A model generated the notes under the pieces. It was given only the letters and a program-made list of their open reading frames with translations, did no database searches and had not been told where the DNA came from. Made by a program: the position numbers and the translations under genes. This document shows, piece after piece, positions 8,749 through 18,754 of a stretch of 64,000 bases of DNA. The first letter of the stretch is position 1, and each line of letters opens with the position of its first letter. Source of the DNA: Pantoea sp. Eser (GTDB lineage: Bacteria > Pseudomonadota > Gammaproteobacteria > Enterobacterales > Enterobacteriaceae); assembly GCA_009830035.1 (NCBI GenBank), contig SZZY01000003.1:186001-250000 (forward strand), given 5' to 3'.

Positions 8749-9495
8749 CCTGATGCTCTCTCCCTGTAAGTCACAAAAAGTGTGTTTAACCGCTGATCAA
8801 TCTGACAGGTAAACATTCCTTATTTATTGCCTTCCAATATTATCTTTCCGGGCCAAGAAAAAAATAGTGACTTATGCCCGTTGTTGTTTGTTGCCTAATG
8901 CGTATTAGACGGCAAAAAGGCATTTCTTTGATTTGAATCAATGTTTTTTATCTTTAGCCTTAAATGTGAGCAGACGGGCGGTCTGCCGCGCCTTAAGCGG
9001 TACCACAGCCTGATCCGGAACAGGTAAAAAGCAGATTTAACTGACAGCGACGCCGGCGTATGAGTCGCTTGCCTGACGCGTAGCTTATCCCGCAGGCGGA
9101 ACGTGAAGTAAAAACGGGCTGAACGGTGGCCAAAAATGACAAAACGGCCTGGCTGGCAGAGCAATTATTCGGTGAAATAGCGATGTAAATGCGCGCTTTA
9201 GCGCGGGATGGCCAGCTTATCGTCGAAACAGATTTTAACGCTTAATCAAAACTCAGCTTGGCTGGCTAAGCTAAAAAGCACTCAGTTTCCAGCTGGTTAC
9301 CTTTGACCTGCCGATAGTTGACCTGTAACAAAAAGGGGTTTTTGGCAAGGTTATAAAGTAGGAAAGTGTGATGGGTAAGCAGAAAGTCGAAATTTATCAC
9401 TTTTTCATCAAATCGCACTGGACAAATCCCTCCGCAATTGCTGTACTAGATGGCGACACAGTTTAGTGTCCATTTTTCATGTAAAGGTAATATAG
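8749..9495. other. Gene-poor stretch with one possible small remnant
   Basis: No convincing gene is seen in this 0.75 kb. E. coli has pagP upstream of cspE; nothing like it is present. At 9126-9245 a GTG-started frame reads VAKNDKTAWLAEQLFGEIAM, TAA, then MRALARDGQLIVETDFNA in the same frame: perhaps a 39-codon gene with one nonsense codon, but unidentified. The last 150 bases should hold the long cspE leader. A minus-strand frame through 8895-9164 has biased, low-likelihood composition and was not accepted. Confidence 0.4.
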
Positions 9496-9705
9496 ATGTC
9501 TAAGATCAAAGGTAACGTTAAGTGGTTTAATGAATCTAAAGGATTCGGTTTCATTACTCCTGAAGATGGCAGCAAAGATGTATTCGTACATTTCTCTGCA
9601 ATCCAGAGCAACGGCTTCAAAACTCTTGCTGAAGGTCAGCGCGTTGAGTTTGAAATCACCGACGGCGCGAAAGGCCCATCTGCTGCTAACGTTATCAGTC
9701 TGTAA
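9496..9705 (+). CDS. cspE: Cold-shock-family RNA chaperone CspE
   Basis: The 69-residue protein is nearly identical to E. coli Csp[21 protein letters not shown], with RNP1 (KGFGFI) and RNP2 (VFVHF) RNA-binding motifs on a five-strand OB fold, and the end [13 protein letters not shown]. CspE binds single-stranded RNA and DNA, melts secondary structure and antiterminates; it is constitutively expressed, not strictly cold-induced. The start is preceded by AAAGGTAAT. In E. coli crcB and ybeM follow; here crcB is absent and a decayed accessory cluster intervenes before ybeM. A strong terminator follows directly. Confidence 0.95.
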   Translation: MSKIKGNVKWFNESKGFGFITPEDGSKDVFVHFSAIQSNGFKTLAEGQRVEFEITDGAKGPSAANVISL

Positions 9706-9727
9706 GTTAACAGTCAGAATTCTAAAA

Positions 9728-9750
9728 ACTCGCCTTATGGCGGGTTTTTT
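9728..9750 (+). terminator. Rho-independent terminator of cspE
   Basis: ACTCGCC, a TTAT loop and GGCGGGT form a 7-bp stem (one G-T pair) followed directly by six T residues, 20 bases after the cspE stop codon. Confidence 0.9.
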
Positions 9751-9929
9751 ATGGTTGTCATCCGTGATACATTTGCATTAAACGCCCCTGCGCCAGCGCG
9801 CTGGCCGCACAAACTGCGCGGCGCTTCACAATAAATCCTCGTAACATAATCCTAACAACCTTACTTGCAGCTTTTTGTTGTCCAACGCTATATAACAAGA
9901 TGATGGCATCGGGCGACTGAGGAAACAGG

Positions 9930-10366
9930 ATGAATATACGTCAGGCGGATTTAAAAGACAGTTTTGCGCTCAGTGCACTGCTGAGCGAGTTAGGCTACGG
10001 CGGCACGGAAAATTTCATTGAGCAGCGTCTGGCGCAGTTAAGCAGCGATCCCAGCCAAGCATTACTGGTAGCCGAGTTCGGTAATCAGGTGCTCGGCTTT
10101 ATTATTCATGCACTTTATTCCGCAGCTGGCGCTGGCCGGGGACTTCGCCCGCATCAGCTACTTCTGCATTGCGGAAGGTGAGCGCAGCAAAGGCGTTGGC
10201 CAGCAGCTGTTACGGCACGCCGAATCGCTGGCAGCAGCGCGCGGATGCGACCGGATGGAAGTGCACTGCCATCATCCCGCCTCAAGGCGAATCAGTTTTA
10301 TTTATGCCCGTTGAGGGTTACGTTGAATCGCCGCGCTATCACGTTAAAGATCTGCCCGCACGCTAG
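9930..10366 (+). pseudogene. GNAT-family acetyltransferase, three frameshifts
   Basis: Begins MNIRQADLKDSFALSALLSE and runs to VLGFI, then a slip near 10100 moves the frame to SYFCIAEGERSKGVGQQLLR, which holds the GNAT acetyl-CoA loop (RxxGxGxxL). Further slips around 10280 and 10305 are needed to reach the closing GYVESPRYHVKDLPAR. Intact, it would be a roughly 145-residue cytosolic N-acetyltransferase of unknown substrate. Its 3' end overlaps the end of the convergent MocR pseudogene by about 23 bases. Confidence 0.75.
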
Positions 10367-11669
10367 CCTCCCGGCCGGACGCGATGACCAGCGCTTCGGC
10401 GATCATCTCACGCTGTTCATCTTTCAGGCTGGCAATACTGACCCGAATAAACTGGGTCGGCCCCAGCCGGCAACGCTCACCGGGTAATACGGCGATACCG
10501 CGCGCGGCCAGCGTAATCATGGCGAATTGTTCTGAGACCACCGGAATATAGAGACTCAGTCCATCCCGTGGCGGCAGCACCAGTCCGCGCTGCGCCAGTG
10601 CCTGCCGCAGTTGAACGCGACGCTGATGGTAAACCTCGCGCGCCGTGGCAATCTGCTGCTGGGTCGCCTCATCTTCCAGCAACCACGCCACTGCATCCTG
10701 CAAAATACGGCTGGTCCAGCTGACGCCAAAGTTTCGCCACGACTGAATACGCTTTACCATATCCGCCGTGGCGGATAACACGGCCAACCGCAAATCGGGC
10801 CCGTAGGCTTTGGAAAAGGAGCGGACATGCAGGGTACGATCGGGAAACTGCGTCCCCAGACTCCAGCTCGCCGCGGCCGAAAGATCACCAATGCCATCAT
10901 CCTCCACAATCAGCGTGCTGCTGTTCGCCAGCGCCTGACGCCGCGCCACACCGATCGTCTGGCCGGTGGCCGAATGGGTGCGCGGCTGATAAATCAGCAT
11001 TACCGGCGCGCGTGTCAGCAGGGTGCTTAACACCTCAGGCAATGGCCCCTCATCATCACAGGCCAGCGGCAAAATTTCAGCGCCGCATTATCCAGCATAT
11101 CAAGTAGGCGGGTGGCGGTGGGATCTTCAATGATCACCCGATCGCCAGGTGATGCCAGCGTCTGCACCAGCAAATTCATCGCATCGAAACCACCATCGGT
11201 CGCCAGGAAGGCTTCCGCCGGATAAGGCCAGCGCGGCGTTATCGCCTGCAGCAGCGGCGCTGAAATGGCTTCGCGGGTGTCGCTGTTTAGCTGCGGCGAT
11301 CGCAACGCCGCCTGCAGCGCGTTTTGCAGGTCGGGTAACAACGCGGGATCGGGAGAGGCCATCGCCAGATCGGCGCGAATGTGCTCGCCATAATTGCCGA
11401 TCTTTTCAAAGCGGATCGGTCGCGGCATGACGCTATTGCCGCTAACCCAGACGCCACTGTGTCCTTTACCCGCCAGCACTTTCTGCTGCCTGAGCTGCGA
11501 CCAGGCAGCAGAAACGGTTGCCGGACTGATCCCCAGTCGCTCTGCGATCTCCCGCACCGACGGCAATCTGCCCGTCACGAATCAGGCCTGATGCCGTCTG
11601 AGCAATCCCCTTTACCGAAGGCGTGGTTATCTGATTACAAAACCAGTTTAGGTCGACCATTTGCGTCAT
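10344..11669 (-). pseudogene. MocR-type GntR/aminotransferase regulator, two frameshifts
   Basis: Three overlapping pieces make up one MocR protein. The first 40 codons (to GLIRDGQIAVG) and LPSVREIAERLGISPATVSA form the GntR winged helix, separated by a frameshift near 11575. The linker leads into a fold-type I aminotransferase domain. A second frameshift near 11075 precedes LPLACDDEGPLPEVLSTLL. The PLP-binding lysine is kept in VRSFSKAYGPDLRLAV. MocR proteins sense a PLP adduct or amino compound and usually control a divergent transporter or enzyme gene; here the divergent gene is a substrate-binding protein, also broken. Total length would be near 440 residues. Confidence 0.8.
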
Positions 11670-11796
11670 AAGAAAATATTTTGTTCAGTAACAAATTAAC
11701 AATTGTTCAGGTCAGTTCCGAATCTAGTATCAAATTCAAGCACTATTTGATGTATCAACCCGCCCGGCCTCGCGGCACGGCGTAAACGGAGATATC

Positions 11797-12671
11797 ATGG
11801 CAAGGCTGAGCATCAGACTGGCAGTGCGCGACTGGGACGACTTTACGCCCCTGGCGCTGGGCGATATCACACCGGACGGCTTTCGATCTGCAGATGGATC
11901 GGGTCGGAACGCTGGTTAATGACCTCGCCAGCAGCCCCGATTATGACGCTGGCGAAGTGTCGTACGCCCAGGCGCGGGCCAGAGACGATGTATCAATGCT
12001 GGGCTTGCCGCACTTCCTGATGCGCGGCTTTACGTCAGCGCTGCATCATTATCACTGCGGAGAGCCCCATCACCACGCCTGCAGCGCTGAAAGGGAAAAG
12101 AATCGGGGTTACCGGCTGGCAGGATTCGGGTAATACTTGGACGCGTACGGTACTGCGCGAAGCGGGCGTGGAGATTGATGATGTCCGCTGGTTTGCCGGG
12201 CGGCTGACCGCCGAACACCCGATTGTCGACCGGCTGGCGGGATTTGGCCGACCGGGCCGGATTGAGCCTGCACCGGGCGAACGGCCGCTGATTGAGCTGC
12301 TGAAAGCGGGCGAGCTGGATGCGGTGTTTACCCCGTTTATGCCGGAAGGCTTTTTCCTGCCAGCGTCCGGCCTGCGTCAGCTCCAGCCTGACTTCTATTA
12401 TCAGGCTGAGCGGGCCTACTTCAACCGCGTCGGCTACGTGCCCGGCATTCATACTCTGGCGATGAAACCGGCACTGGCGGCGGCGCATCCGTGGCTGCTG
12501 GACGATTTGCGACGGACCGCGCAGGAATTACCGGCCAGCTGGAATGAGAATGGTTTTGCCGCTAATAGAAAGATGATTGCGGATTTTGGCCGTGAACTGT
12601 TCCAGCAGGGATTAACCCACAGATTGCTGACGCCGGAAGCGATATTTCCGCTGGCAGCAGGAGAGAAATGA
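11797..12671 (+). pseudogene. 4,5-dihydroxyphthalate-decarboxylase/NMT1-like binding protein, two frameshifts
   Basis: Starts MARLSIRLAVRDWDDFTPLA. A slip near 11880 leads to FDLQMDRVGTLVND and LGLPHFLMRGF; a second near 12030 leads to the frame KGKRIGVTGWQDSGNTWTRT, then VRWFAGRLT and ELDAVFTPFMPEGFF. This is the pattern of the NMT1/THI5-like family that includes 4,5-dihydroxyphthalate decarboxylase; many members are solute receptors without a signal peptide. It is divergent from the MocR gene, and its stop overlaps the ybeM start (ATGA), which suggests an operon with the amidohydrolase. The ligand is unknown. Confidence 0.65.
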
Positions 12672-13459
12672 TGAAAGTTGCGATGGGACAATTTGTCGTC
12701 AGCCGTGAATGGCAGGAGAACGCCACGCTCTGCCTGACGTTAATGCAGCGGGCCGCTGCGGGCGGTGCCGATCTGCTGGTGCTGCCGGAAGGGGGGCTGG
12801 GGCGTGACATTACCGATCCCGATTTAGTGCTCAAGGCGGCGCAACCGCTGGACGGCCCGTTTGTCAGCCAGCTGCTGGTGGCCAGTCAGCATAACTCACT
12901 CACCACCATTATGAGCGTGCATGTTCCCGCCGGAGAGCAAAAAGCGCTTAACGTGCTAATCGCTATTCGCAACGGCGAAATCATTGTGGCCTATGAAAAA
13001 CTGCATCTTTATGATGCCTTCGCCATACAGGAGTCGCAGCGGGTGAATCCGGGCCATGTAATCCCGCCGCTGGTCGAAGTGGCAGGGTTAAAAGTTGGTC
13101 TGATGACCTGTTATGACGTGCGCTTCCCGGAGCTGGCGCGCCGGCTGGCGCTGGATGGCGCTGACTTATTGGTGCTGCCTGCCGCGTGGGTAAAAGGGCC
13201 GTTGAAAGAGATGCACTGGGAGCTGCTGAACCGCGCCCGTGCGCTGGAAAATACCTGCTACGTGGTGGCCGTCGGAGAATGTGGTCCGCGCAATATCGGC
13301 AACAGCCTGGTGGTCGATCCGCTGGGTGTGGTGATCGCCAATGCGGCGGAATCGCCGACGCTGATGTTTGCCGATATTGATCCGGAACGTATCGCCTACG
13401 CCCGCCGCGTGCTGCCGGTGCTGGAGAATCGTCGTTTCGCCCGTCCCGAGCTGAACTGA
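12668..13459 (+). CDS. ybeM: Nitrilase-superfamily amidase YbeM (deaminated glutathione amidase type)
   Basis: The 263-residue protein matches YbeM of E. coli. The nitrilase triad is visible: Glu in LVLPEGGLG, Lys in VAYEKLHLYDAF and the nucleophile Cys in VGLMTCYDVRFPELARR. The related NIT1-type enzymes hydrolyse deaminated glutathione to alpha-ketoglutarate and cysteinylglycine, a metabolite-repair reaction; that activity is assumed here from family membership. Two adjacent ATG codons compete for the start, and the first overlaps the upstream stop. The gene is intact although every neighbour from 9.9 to 16.1 kb except itself is broken, pointing to continuing selection. Confidence 0.88.
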   Translation: MMKVAMGQFVVSREWQENATLCLTLMQRAAAGGADLLVLPEGGLGRDITDPDLVLKAAQPLDGPFVSQLLVASQHNSLTTIMSVHVPAGEQKALNVLIAIRNGEIIVAYEKLHLYDAFAIQESQRVNPGHVIPPLVEVAGLKVGLMTCYDVRFPELARRLALDGADLLVLPAAWVKGPLKEMHWELLNRARALENTCYVVAVGECGPRNIGNSLVVDPLGVVIANAAESPTLMFADIDPERIAYARRVLPVLENRRFARPELN

Positions 13460-13483
13460 CACCCTGAACCTGGAGGACGAACC

Positions 13484-14364
13484 ATGATTAACCGCGTAAC
13501 CGCCTTAACGCTGGCGTTGGGGCTGGCCGCCACTCTGGCGCAGGCTGCCGACCCAGACCGTCGATCAGGCTTTACACGATCGACTGCCGGATCAGATCAA
13601 AAAAGCGGGCCGGATGATTTCGGTCAACAATGGCTCCTTCCCGCCGTATGAGATCGTCAATGGCACGCACTCGATGGAGGGCGCGTCAGCGGATCTCACG
13701 ACCGCACTGGCCCAGTTACTGGGGGTGAAGATCGATCACGCTACGGTGAGTGGCCTGTCCGGCGTACTGACCGGCATTAACGCTGGCCGCTATTAGCTGG
13801 CGATTGGACAGATTGGTGACTATCCGGATCGCCAGCAGAAGGTGGACTTCATCGATTTTGTGCAGGAATTTGTGGTGTTCGGCGTGCAGAAGGGCAACCC
13901 GGCGCAGATCAACCAGCTTGATGATACCTGTGGCAAACGGATCGCGGTAATGGCGGCAGGCTCTGCGGAGCAGGTAATCCGTCAACAATCGGCGCGCTGT
14001 AACGCCGCCGGCAAACCGGCAGTCACGGTGCAGGCATTTACCGATCAGCCTTCGTCGATCCTCGCGGTGCGCTCGAAACGCTCGGATGCTTTTTTTCCTC
14101 CAGGCGCCGCTGACTTGGTTTGTTAATCAGGCCAAAGGCCAGCTCGAGCTGGCGGGAAAAGGGCATAAAAATGGCTTCGGTGACATTTTCCAGGGCACCG
14201 TGGTGCCGAAAGGATCGCCGTTAGGCGGCGTGGTTCTGGATGCTTACAAGGTGCTCTATCAGAACGTAACCGGAACCTATGCCGCCATCATGAAAAAATG
14301 GCAGCTGGAAGACAACATGACCGCCGCGCCGGGGCTGAACCTGGCAAAACAGGGGGCTAAATGA
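13484..14364 (+). pseudogene. Amino-acid ABC transporter binding protein, three lesions
   Basis: A signal peptide (MINRVTALTLALGLAATLAQ) is followed by a frameshift near 13555. The mature domain resumes RMISVNNGSFPPYEIVNGTH, hits an amber codon at 13794-13796 in GRY-LAIGQIGDYPDRQ (expected Gln), and shifts again near 14095 after a run of seven T residues, ending PAPGLNLAKQ-like residues NLAKQGAK. It is a family 3 (polar amino acid) periplasmic receptor of about 290 residues. The gene overlaps the permease by ATGA, so the three genes formed one operon. Three lesions rule out function. Confidence 0.8.
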
Positions 14365-15305
14365 GCCTGATCCACCACGATTCCCCGACCAGGGAACCGC
14401 AGCGTGATGAGGCGCAGCTGCACGACGTGGCTTTCGCCCGCAGCGCGCCGGCCTATGGACGCTGGATCAGCTGGATTGTGGTGCTGGTGGTCGGCTCCAA
14501 CCTGCTATGGCTGGTGATGACCAACCCCAATTTTGAATGGCAGGTGGTGCTGAAGTGGTTCACCGAAGGCTCGGTGCTGAAAGGGTTACAGGTTACGCTG
14601 GGGCTGACGCTGGTCTCAATGGTGCTGGGTACGCTGCTGGGCGTCTGGCGGCTGTCGGACAACCGGCTGTTGCGTGGCATCGCCGGGCTCTATATCTGGT
14701 TCTTTCACGGAACGCCGCTGCTGGTGCAGCTGAGTTTCTGGTACAACCTCTTGACTCTGTTTCCTGCGCTATTCCTGACGTTGCCGTGGACCGACATCAC
14801 GCTGGCGCGCTGGAATACCAACGATCTGATTACCCCACTGACCGCCGCCATTGCGGGGCTGGCGCTCAACGAAGCGGCCTACATGGCTGAAATTATCCGC
14901 GCCGGTCTGCTGTCAGTGGATAATGGCTAGGTTGAAACCACCTAGGCGTTTGGTATGAGCCGGGCGCGGGCGCTGCGGCGGATTATTATTCCGCAGGCGA
15001 TGCGTTCGATTATCCCACCCACCTGTAATCAGCTGATCAGCATGATCAAGGCGACCTCGCTGGTGAGCGTGATTGCCATGGGCGATCTGCTCTACTCGGT
15101 GCAGGCGATCTACAACCGCACCTTTGAAATTATTCCAATGCTAATGGTCGCGGTAATCTGGTATCTGCTGATTACCTCGATCCTCAACCTCGGCCAGTCC
15201 GCCATTGAGCGCTATTACGCGCGTGGCACACGGCGGGTGACCAGCGTGGCGAAGCGCCCGACTGCGCTGGTGGGCATCGCACAGCAACAGAAGGAGGATC
15301 AATGA
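14361..15305 (+). pseudogene. Amino-acid ABC transporter permease, two amber codons
   Basis: The frame is uninterrupted except for TAG at 14928-14930 and TAG at 14943-14945, which replace Gln in SVDNG-VETT-AFGMSRARAL, the cytoplasmic EAA loop that docks the ATPase. The remainder fits a HisM/GlnP-type permease of about 314 residues with a long N-terminal extension and five helices. Both ambers sit in CTAGG, which a single C-to-T change would produce from CCAGG. Truncation before the EAA loop would leave the permease non-functional. It overlaps the preceding and following genes by four bases each. Confidence 0.85.
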
Positions 15306-16073
15306 GCCAGGCTGAGCCGTTAGTCTGCGCCCGTAACGTGCAGAAGCGTTATGGCGACAATCAGGTGCTGAAAGGGATCGATCTTGATGTCTGGCCCGGT
15401 GAGGTGGTGGTGATCCTCGGCCCCTCAGACTCGGGAAAATCGACCTTTCTGCGCTGCATCAACCATCTCGAAGAGATGAATGGCGGATCGATACGGGTCG
15501 GCGATCAACAGATTGGCTACGTGCTGAAACGCAACCTGCTGCATCGCCTGTCCTCGCGCCAGATCGCCCGTCAGCGCCAGAAGATTGGCATGGTGTTTCA
15601 GCAGTTCAACCTCTATCTCCATATGACGGTGCTGCAAAATATTATTGAGGCACCCATCGGCGTGCATAAATTTCCGCGTCAGCAGGCGCTGGCGCATGCC
15701 CGGTCACTGCTGGCAACGGTGGGATTAAGTGACAAGGCGGATGCCTGGCCACGCCATCTGTCGGGCGGCCAGCAGCAGCGTGTGGCGATTGCGCGCGCCC
15801 TGGCCATTAAGCCGCAGTTGATGTTGTTTGGTGAACCGACGTCGGCGCTGGACCCGGAACTGGTGGGTGAAGTGCTGGCAACCATGCGGACGCTGGCCGA
15901 TCAGGGACTGACGATGATTGTGGTAACCCATGAGATCAGCTTCGCCCGTGAGGCGGCCGACCGGGTGGTGTTTATGGATGGTGGCGGTGGTGGTGGAACG
16001 GGGGACGCCGGATGAGGTGATTGCTAATCCGCAGCATCCCCGCACCCAGGCTTTTCTCAGCCGTTTTATCTGA
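15302..16073 (+). pseudogene. Amino-acid ABC transporter ATPase, Walker B lost and 3' frameshift
   Basis: This has all the marks of a polar amino-acid ABC ATPase: Walker [11 protein letters not shown]-loop VFQQFNLY, signature [16 protein letters not shown] and the switch His in VVTHEISF. In the Walker B segment the invariant Asp is Gly ([12 protein letters not shown] instead of LMLFDEPTSALD), from a GAT to GGT change, which would abolish Mg-ATP hydrolysis. A slip in a GGT-rich run near 15985 shifts the frame; the true end, [20 protein letters not shown], is read in another frame and stops at 16071. Last gene of the dead transporter operon. Confidence 0.85.
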
Positions 16074-16186
16074 TAAAATCGCTGGCCCGATCTTACTCTG
16101 TTACAGATTGCAGTTGTGGCGGCACGCAAACTGCGCGTACGCGTAAATAACAGTCACCGTTATTCGCTGAAGTTGAAAGGTTAAAT

Positions 16187-16390
16187 ATGGAAGGTATCAG
16201 TATTGCCAAACTGCTGATCATCGGTGCGCTTATTGTACTGCTTTTTGGCACCGATAAGTTACGCTCTCTGGGTGGCGATCTGGGCTCCGCAATCAAGGGC
16301 TTCAAGAAAGCCATGAAAGATGAAGACACCAGCGCAGCCCGGACTCCGGCTGAAGAAGTACCGGCCGAACGCGTCGTCCGTAAAGATTAA
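16187..16390 (+). CDS. tatE: Twin-arginine translocase subunit TatE
   Basis: A 67-residue TatA-family protein: one N-terminal membrane helix ([18 protein letters not shown]), the hinge [20 protein letters not shown] amphipathic helix and an acidic, charged tail. TatE substitutes for or joins TatA in the Tat pore that exports folded, often cofactor-bearing proteins. Its place beside lipA, away from a tatABC operon, and its length identify it as TatE and not TatA. The start is preceded by AAAGGTTAAAT. It converges on lipA with a shared terminator. Confidence 0.92.
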   Translation: MEGISIAKLLIIGALIVLLFGTDKLRSLGGDLGSAIKGFKKAMKDEDTSAARTPAEEVPAERVVRKD

Positions 16391-16439
16391 TCAGTTATTA
16401 GCTGAAAATAATTGTTACTTTTTATGTCAGACCGACATT

Positions 16440-16471
16440 AAAAAACCAGACTGGCAACAGTCTGGTTTTTT
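16440..16471. terminator. Bidirectional terminator between tatE and lipA
   Basis: AAAAAACCAGACT and GTCTGGTTTTTT form a long stem around a GGCAAC-type loop, with A and T tracts on both sides, so it can end transcription from tatE (+) and lipA (-). Confidence 0.9.
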
Positions 16472-16514
16472 GTCTCCAGGCGCTGGTGCTGTCTTACATA
16501 ACAGCGCAGCCGGC

Positions 16515-17480
16515 TTATTTAACTTCGAGCCCTTTGGCCTGCATGTCCGCATGATAAGAAGAGCGGACAAACGGACCGCACGCCGCATGGGTAAAGCACA
16601 TCGCCATGGCTTCTTCTTTCATTTCATCAAATTCCGCCGGACTGACGTAGCGCTGAACCGGCAGGTGGTGACGGCTGGGCTGTAGATACTGGCCGAGCGT
16701 CAGCATGGTGACGCCGTGACGACGCAGATCGCGCATCACTTCGACGATTTCCGCATTGGTTTCGCCCAGACCCACCATCAGACCTGATTTGGTCGGAATG
16801 TGCGGGTGCGCTTCTTTGAAACGCTCCAGCAGCTTTAGTGACCACTCGTAGTTGGCACCCGGACGAACCTGACGGTAAACACGTGGCACGTTTTCCAGGT
16901 TGTGGTTAAACACATCCGGCGGGGTGGCGGTCAGAATGTCCAAAGCGCGATCCATCCGGCCGCGGAAGTCAGGCACCAGCGTTTCGATTTTGATGGTCGG
17001 ATTCTTTTCGCGAATCGCACTGATGCAGTCGGCAAAATGCTGAGCACCGCCATCACGCAGATCGTCACGGTCAACCGAGGTGATCACCACATAACGCAGG
17101 CCCATGTCGGCGATGGTTTGCGCCAGTTTGCCGGGCTCATTCGCATCGGGTGCGTTAGGGCGGCCATGCGCCACATCGCAGAATGGGCAACGGCGGGTAC
17201 AGATAGCGCCGAGGATCATAAAGGTGGCGGTGCCGTGGTTGAAGCATTCGGCCAGGTTAGGACAGGAGGCCTCTTCACAGACCGAGTGAAGTCCATTTTT
17301 TCGCATCGCGGCTTTAATGCCCTGAATACGACTGGAGTCAGCAGGCAGCTTGATTTTCATCCATTCCGGCTTACGCAACATCTCTTGCCGTTCAACGGCC
17401 ACGGTTTTCACCGGGATCAGCGCCATTTTGTCTGCGTCACGATATTTGACGCCGCGTTCCATCTGAATTGGTTTACTCAT
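16515..17480 (-). CDS. lipA: Lipoyl synthase
   Basis: The 321-residue length equals E. coli LipA. The radical-SAM cluster motif is CTRRCPFC; the auxiliary cluster cysteines are in [13 protein letters not shown]; the C-terminal RSSY serine ligand is in VRSSYHAD. LipA inserts two sulfur atoms into protein-bound octanoyl groups of the 2-oxoacid dehydrogenases and GcvH. One unusual residue: [12 protein letters not shown] has Cys where E. coli has Gly ([11 protein letters not shown]). LipB lies upstream on the same strand, but ybeF, which separates them in E. coli, is absent. The frame is intact. Confidence 0.95.
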   Translation of the reverse strand: MSKPIQMERGVKYRDADKMALIPVKTVAVERQEMLRKPEWMKIKLPADSSRIQGIKAAMRKNGLHSVCEEASCPNLAECFNHGTATFMILGAICTRRCPFCDVAHGRPNAPDANEPGKLAQTIADMGLRYVVITSVDRDDLRDGGAQHFADCISAIREKNPTIKIETLVPDFRGRMDRALDILTATPPDVFNHNLENVPRVYRQVRPGANYEWSLKLLERFKEAHPHIPTKSGLMVGLGETNAEIVEVMRDLRRHGVTMLTLGQYLQPSRHHLPVQRYVSPAEFDEMKEEAMAMCFTHAACGPFVRSSYHADMQAKGLEVK

Positions 17481-17649
17481 AAATCAGCAGGTTCCGGTCG
17501 GATTGCGATTTGAAAGCGTCTTCACTCAACCCGAGAAGGGTGCTTTCAACTTTATTTGAAAAAAGTTCAAAAATTATATCATCTCATCGCCCCAGAAGCA
17601 GCCACCGTCAGCGCGGATACGTTACATATTTGTAAACTCGCATTCAGCG

Positions 17650-18330
17650 TTAAGTCTGAAGCGGCAAATCTTCGTCTGTCCATTCAACATTTTCATACCT
17701 TGTCAGGCGGGCAAACGCTGCTACCAGCGGGGCCTGCACCTGTTCCAGCCGTACCTCCGGCTGAAAATGCTGCAGCTGAGTCATGCTCATACCGGCATAG
17801 CCGCAGGGATTGATGCGTGAAAAAGGCGCCAGGTTCATGGCGACATTCAGCGCCAGGCCGTGAAACGAGCAGCCTTTGCGGATCCGCAGTCCGAGTGAGC
17901 AGATTTTTTGCTCGCCGACATAAACGCCTGGCGCGTCGGCGCGTGCATGGGCGCTGACACCAAAACCGGCCAGCGTGGCAATCACCGTCTCTTCCAGCGC
18001 CGTCACCAGCTGGCGTACGCCAATCCTGCGTCGTTTGATATCGATCAGCACGTACATCACCTGCTGACCCGGTCCGTGATAGGTGACCTGACCGCCACGG
18101 TCGCTCTGCACCACCGGGATATCGCCGGGCATCAGCAAATGTTCCGCTTTTCCCGCCTGGCCCTGGGTAAAAACCGGAGGATGCTCAACCAGCCAGATTT
18201 CATCACGGCTCAGGCTGTCGCGCTGATCGGTGTAGTGATGCATGGCGTCGGAGACGGTTTGCCAGTCGCGTAAACCTGACCGGCGGACGAGAAGGGTTTC
18301 AACTGACAAAACGATGGCCCGCTTTAACAA
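17650..18330 (-). CDS. lipB: Octanoyl-[acyl carrier protein]:protein octanoyltransferase
   Basis: LipB of 226 residues, slightly longer than the 213 of E. coli because of the N-terminus; a later start is possible. Conserved blocks are [12 protein letters not shown], the Lys in [11 protein letters not shown] and the catalytic Cys in INPCGYAGM, which form the Cys/Lys transfer dyad. It moves octanoyl from ACP to lipoyl domains, giving the substrate for LipA. It follows ybeD with a 60-base gap and precedes lipA by 169 bases. Confidence 0.93.
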   Translation of the reverse strand: MLKRAIVLSVETLLVRRSGLRDWQTVSDAMHHYTDQRDSLSRDEIWLVEHPPVFTQGQAGKAEHLLMPGDIPVVQSDRGGQVTYHGPGQQVMYVLIDIKRRRIGVRQLVTALEETVIATLAGFGVSAHARADAPGVYVGEQKICSLGLRIRKGCSFHGLALNVAMNLAPFSRINPCGYAGMSMTQLQHFQPEVRLEQVQAPLVAAFARLTRYENVEWTDEDLPLQT

Positions 18331-18390
18331 AGTAAGCTGAGAATAACGTCGGCAAACCGTCAGGGAAGGGCGCTTCGCCGACCCGGCAAA

Positions 18391-18654
18391 TCAGAGCACC
18401 ATGCGTACGATTTCGATTTTACCCAGCTCTTCATACAGGCGTTCAACCTGTTCAATATGGGTCGCGGTGATAGTAATATTGACGGAGTGATAGTTGCCCT
18501 TGCTGCTCGGCTTAACTTCAGGACTGTAGTCGCCGGGCGCATGGCGTTGCACCACTTCAACCACCTGATCAACCAGCTCCGGTTGCGCCAGACCCATTAC
18601 CTTATAGGTAAACGGGGTAGGAAATTCGAGCAGTTCATTCAGTTTGGTTTTCAT
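18391..18654 (-). CDS. ybeD: DUF493 protein YbeD
   Basis: The start at 18654 gives [20 protein letters not shown] and 87 residues, exactly the size of E. coli YbeD; the longer frame upstream only adds an unlikely leader. YbeD is a small ferredoxin-like alpha/beta protein resembling the regulatory ACT-like domain; its role is not established, though it travels with lipB and dacA. Intact. Confidence 0.93.
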   Translation of the reverse strand: MKTKLNELLEFPTPFTYKVMGLAQPELVDQVVEVVQRHAPGDYSPEVKPSSKGNYHSVNITITATHIEQVERLYEELGKIEIVRMVL

Positions 18655-18754
18655 ATTAACTCCGGTGCATAAAAAACGCACTCCCGCCTGAGCGGGAGCA
18701 TCATAATAACCTGTAATAGGGGCGATGGGGTGACTTTTCAATCACCCGCCACGC

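Noticed and set aside
8895..9164. 89-codon minus-strand open frame
   Set aside because: Arg-rich, with no start signal or family resemblance; it lies in the gene-poor stretch upstream of cspE.
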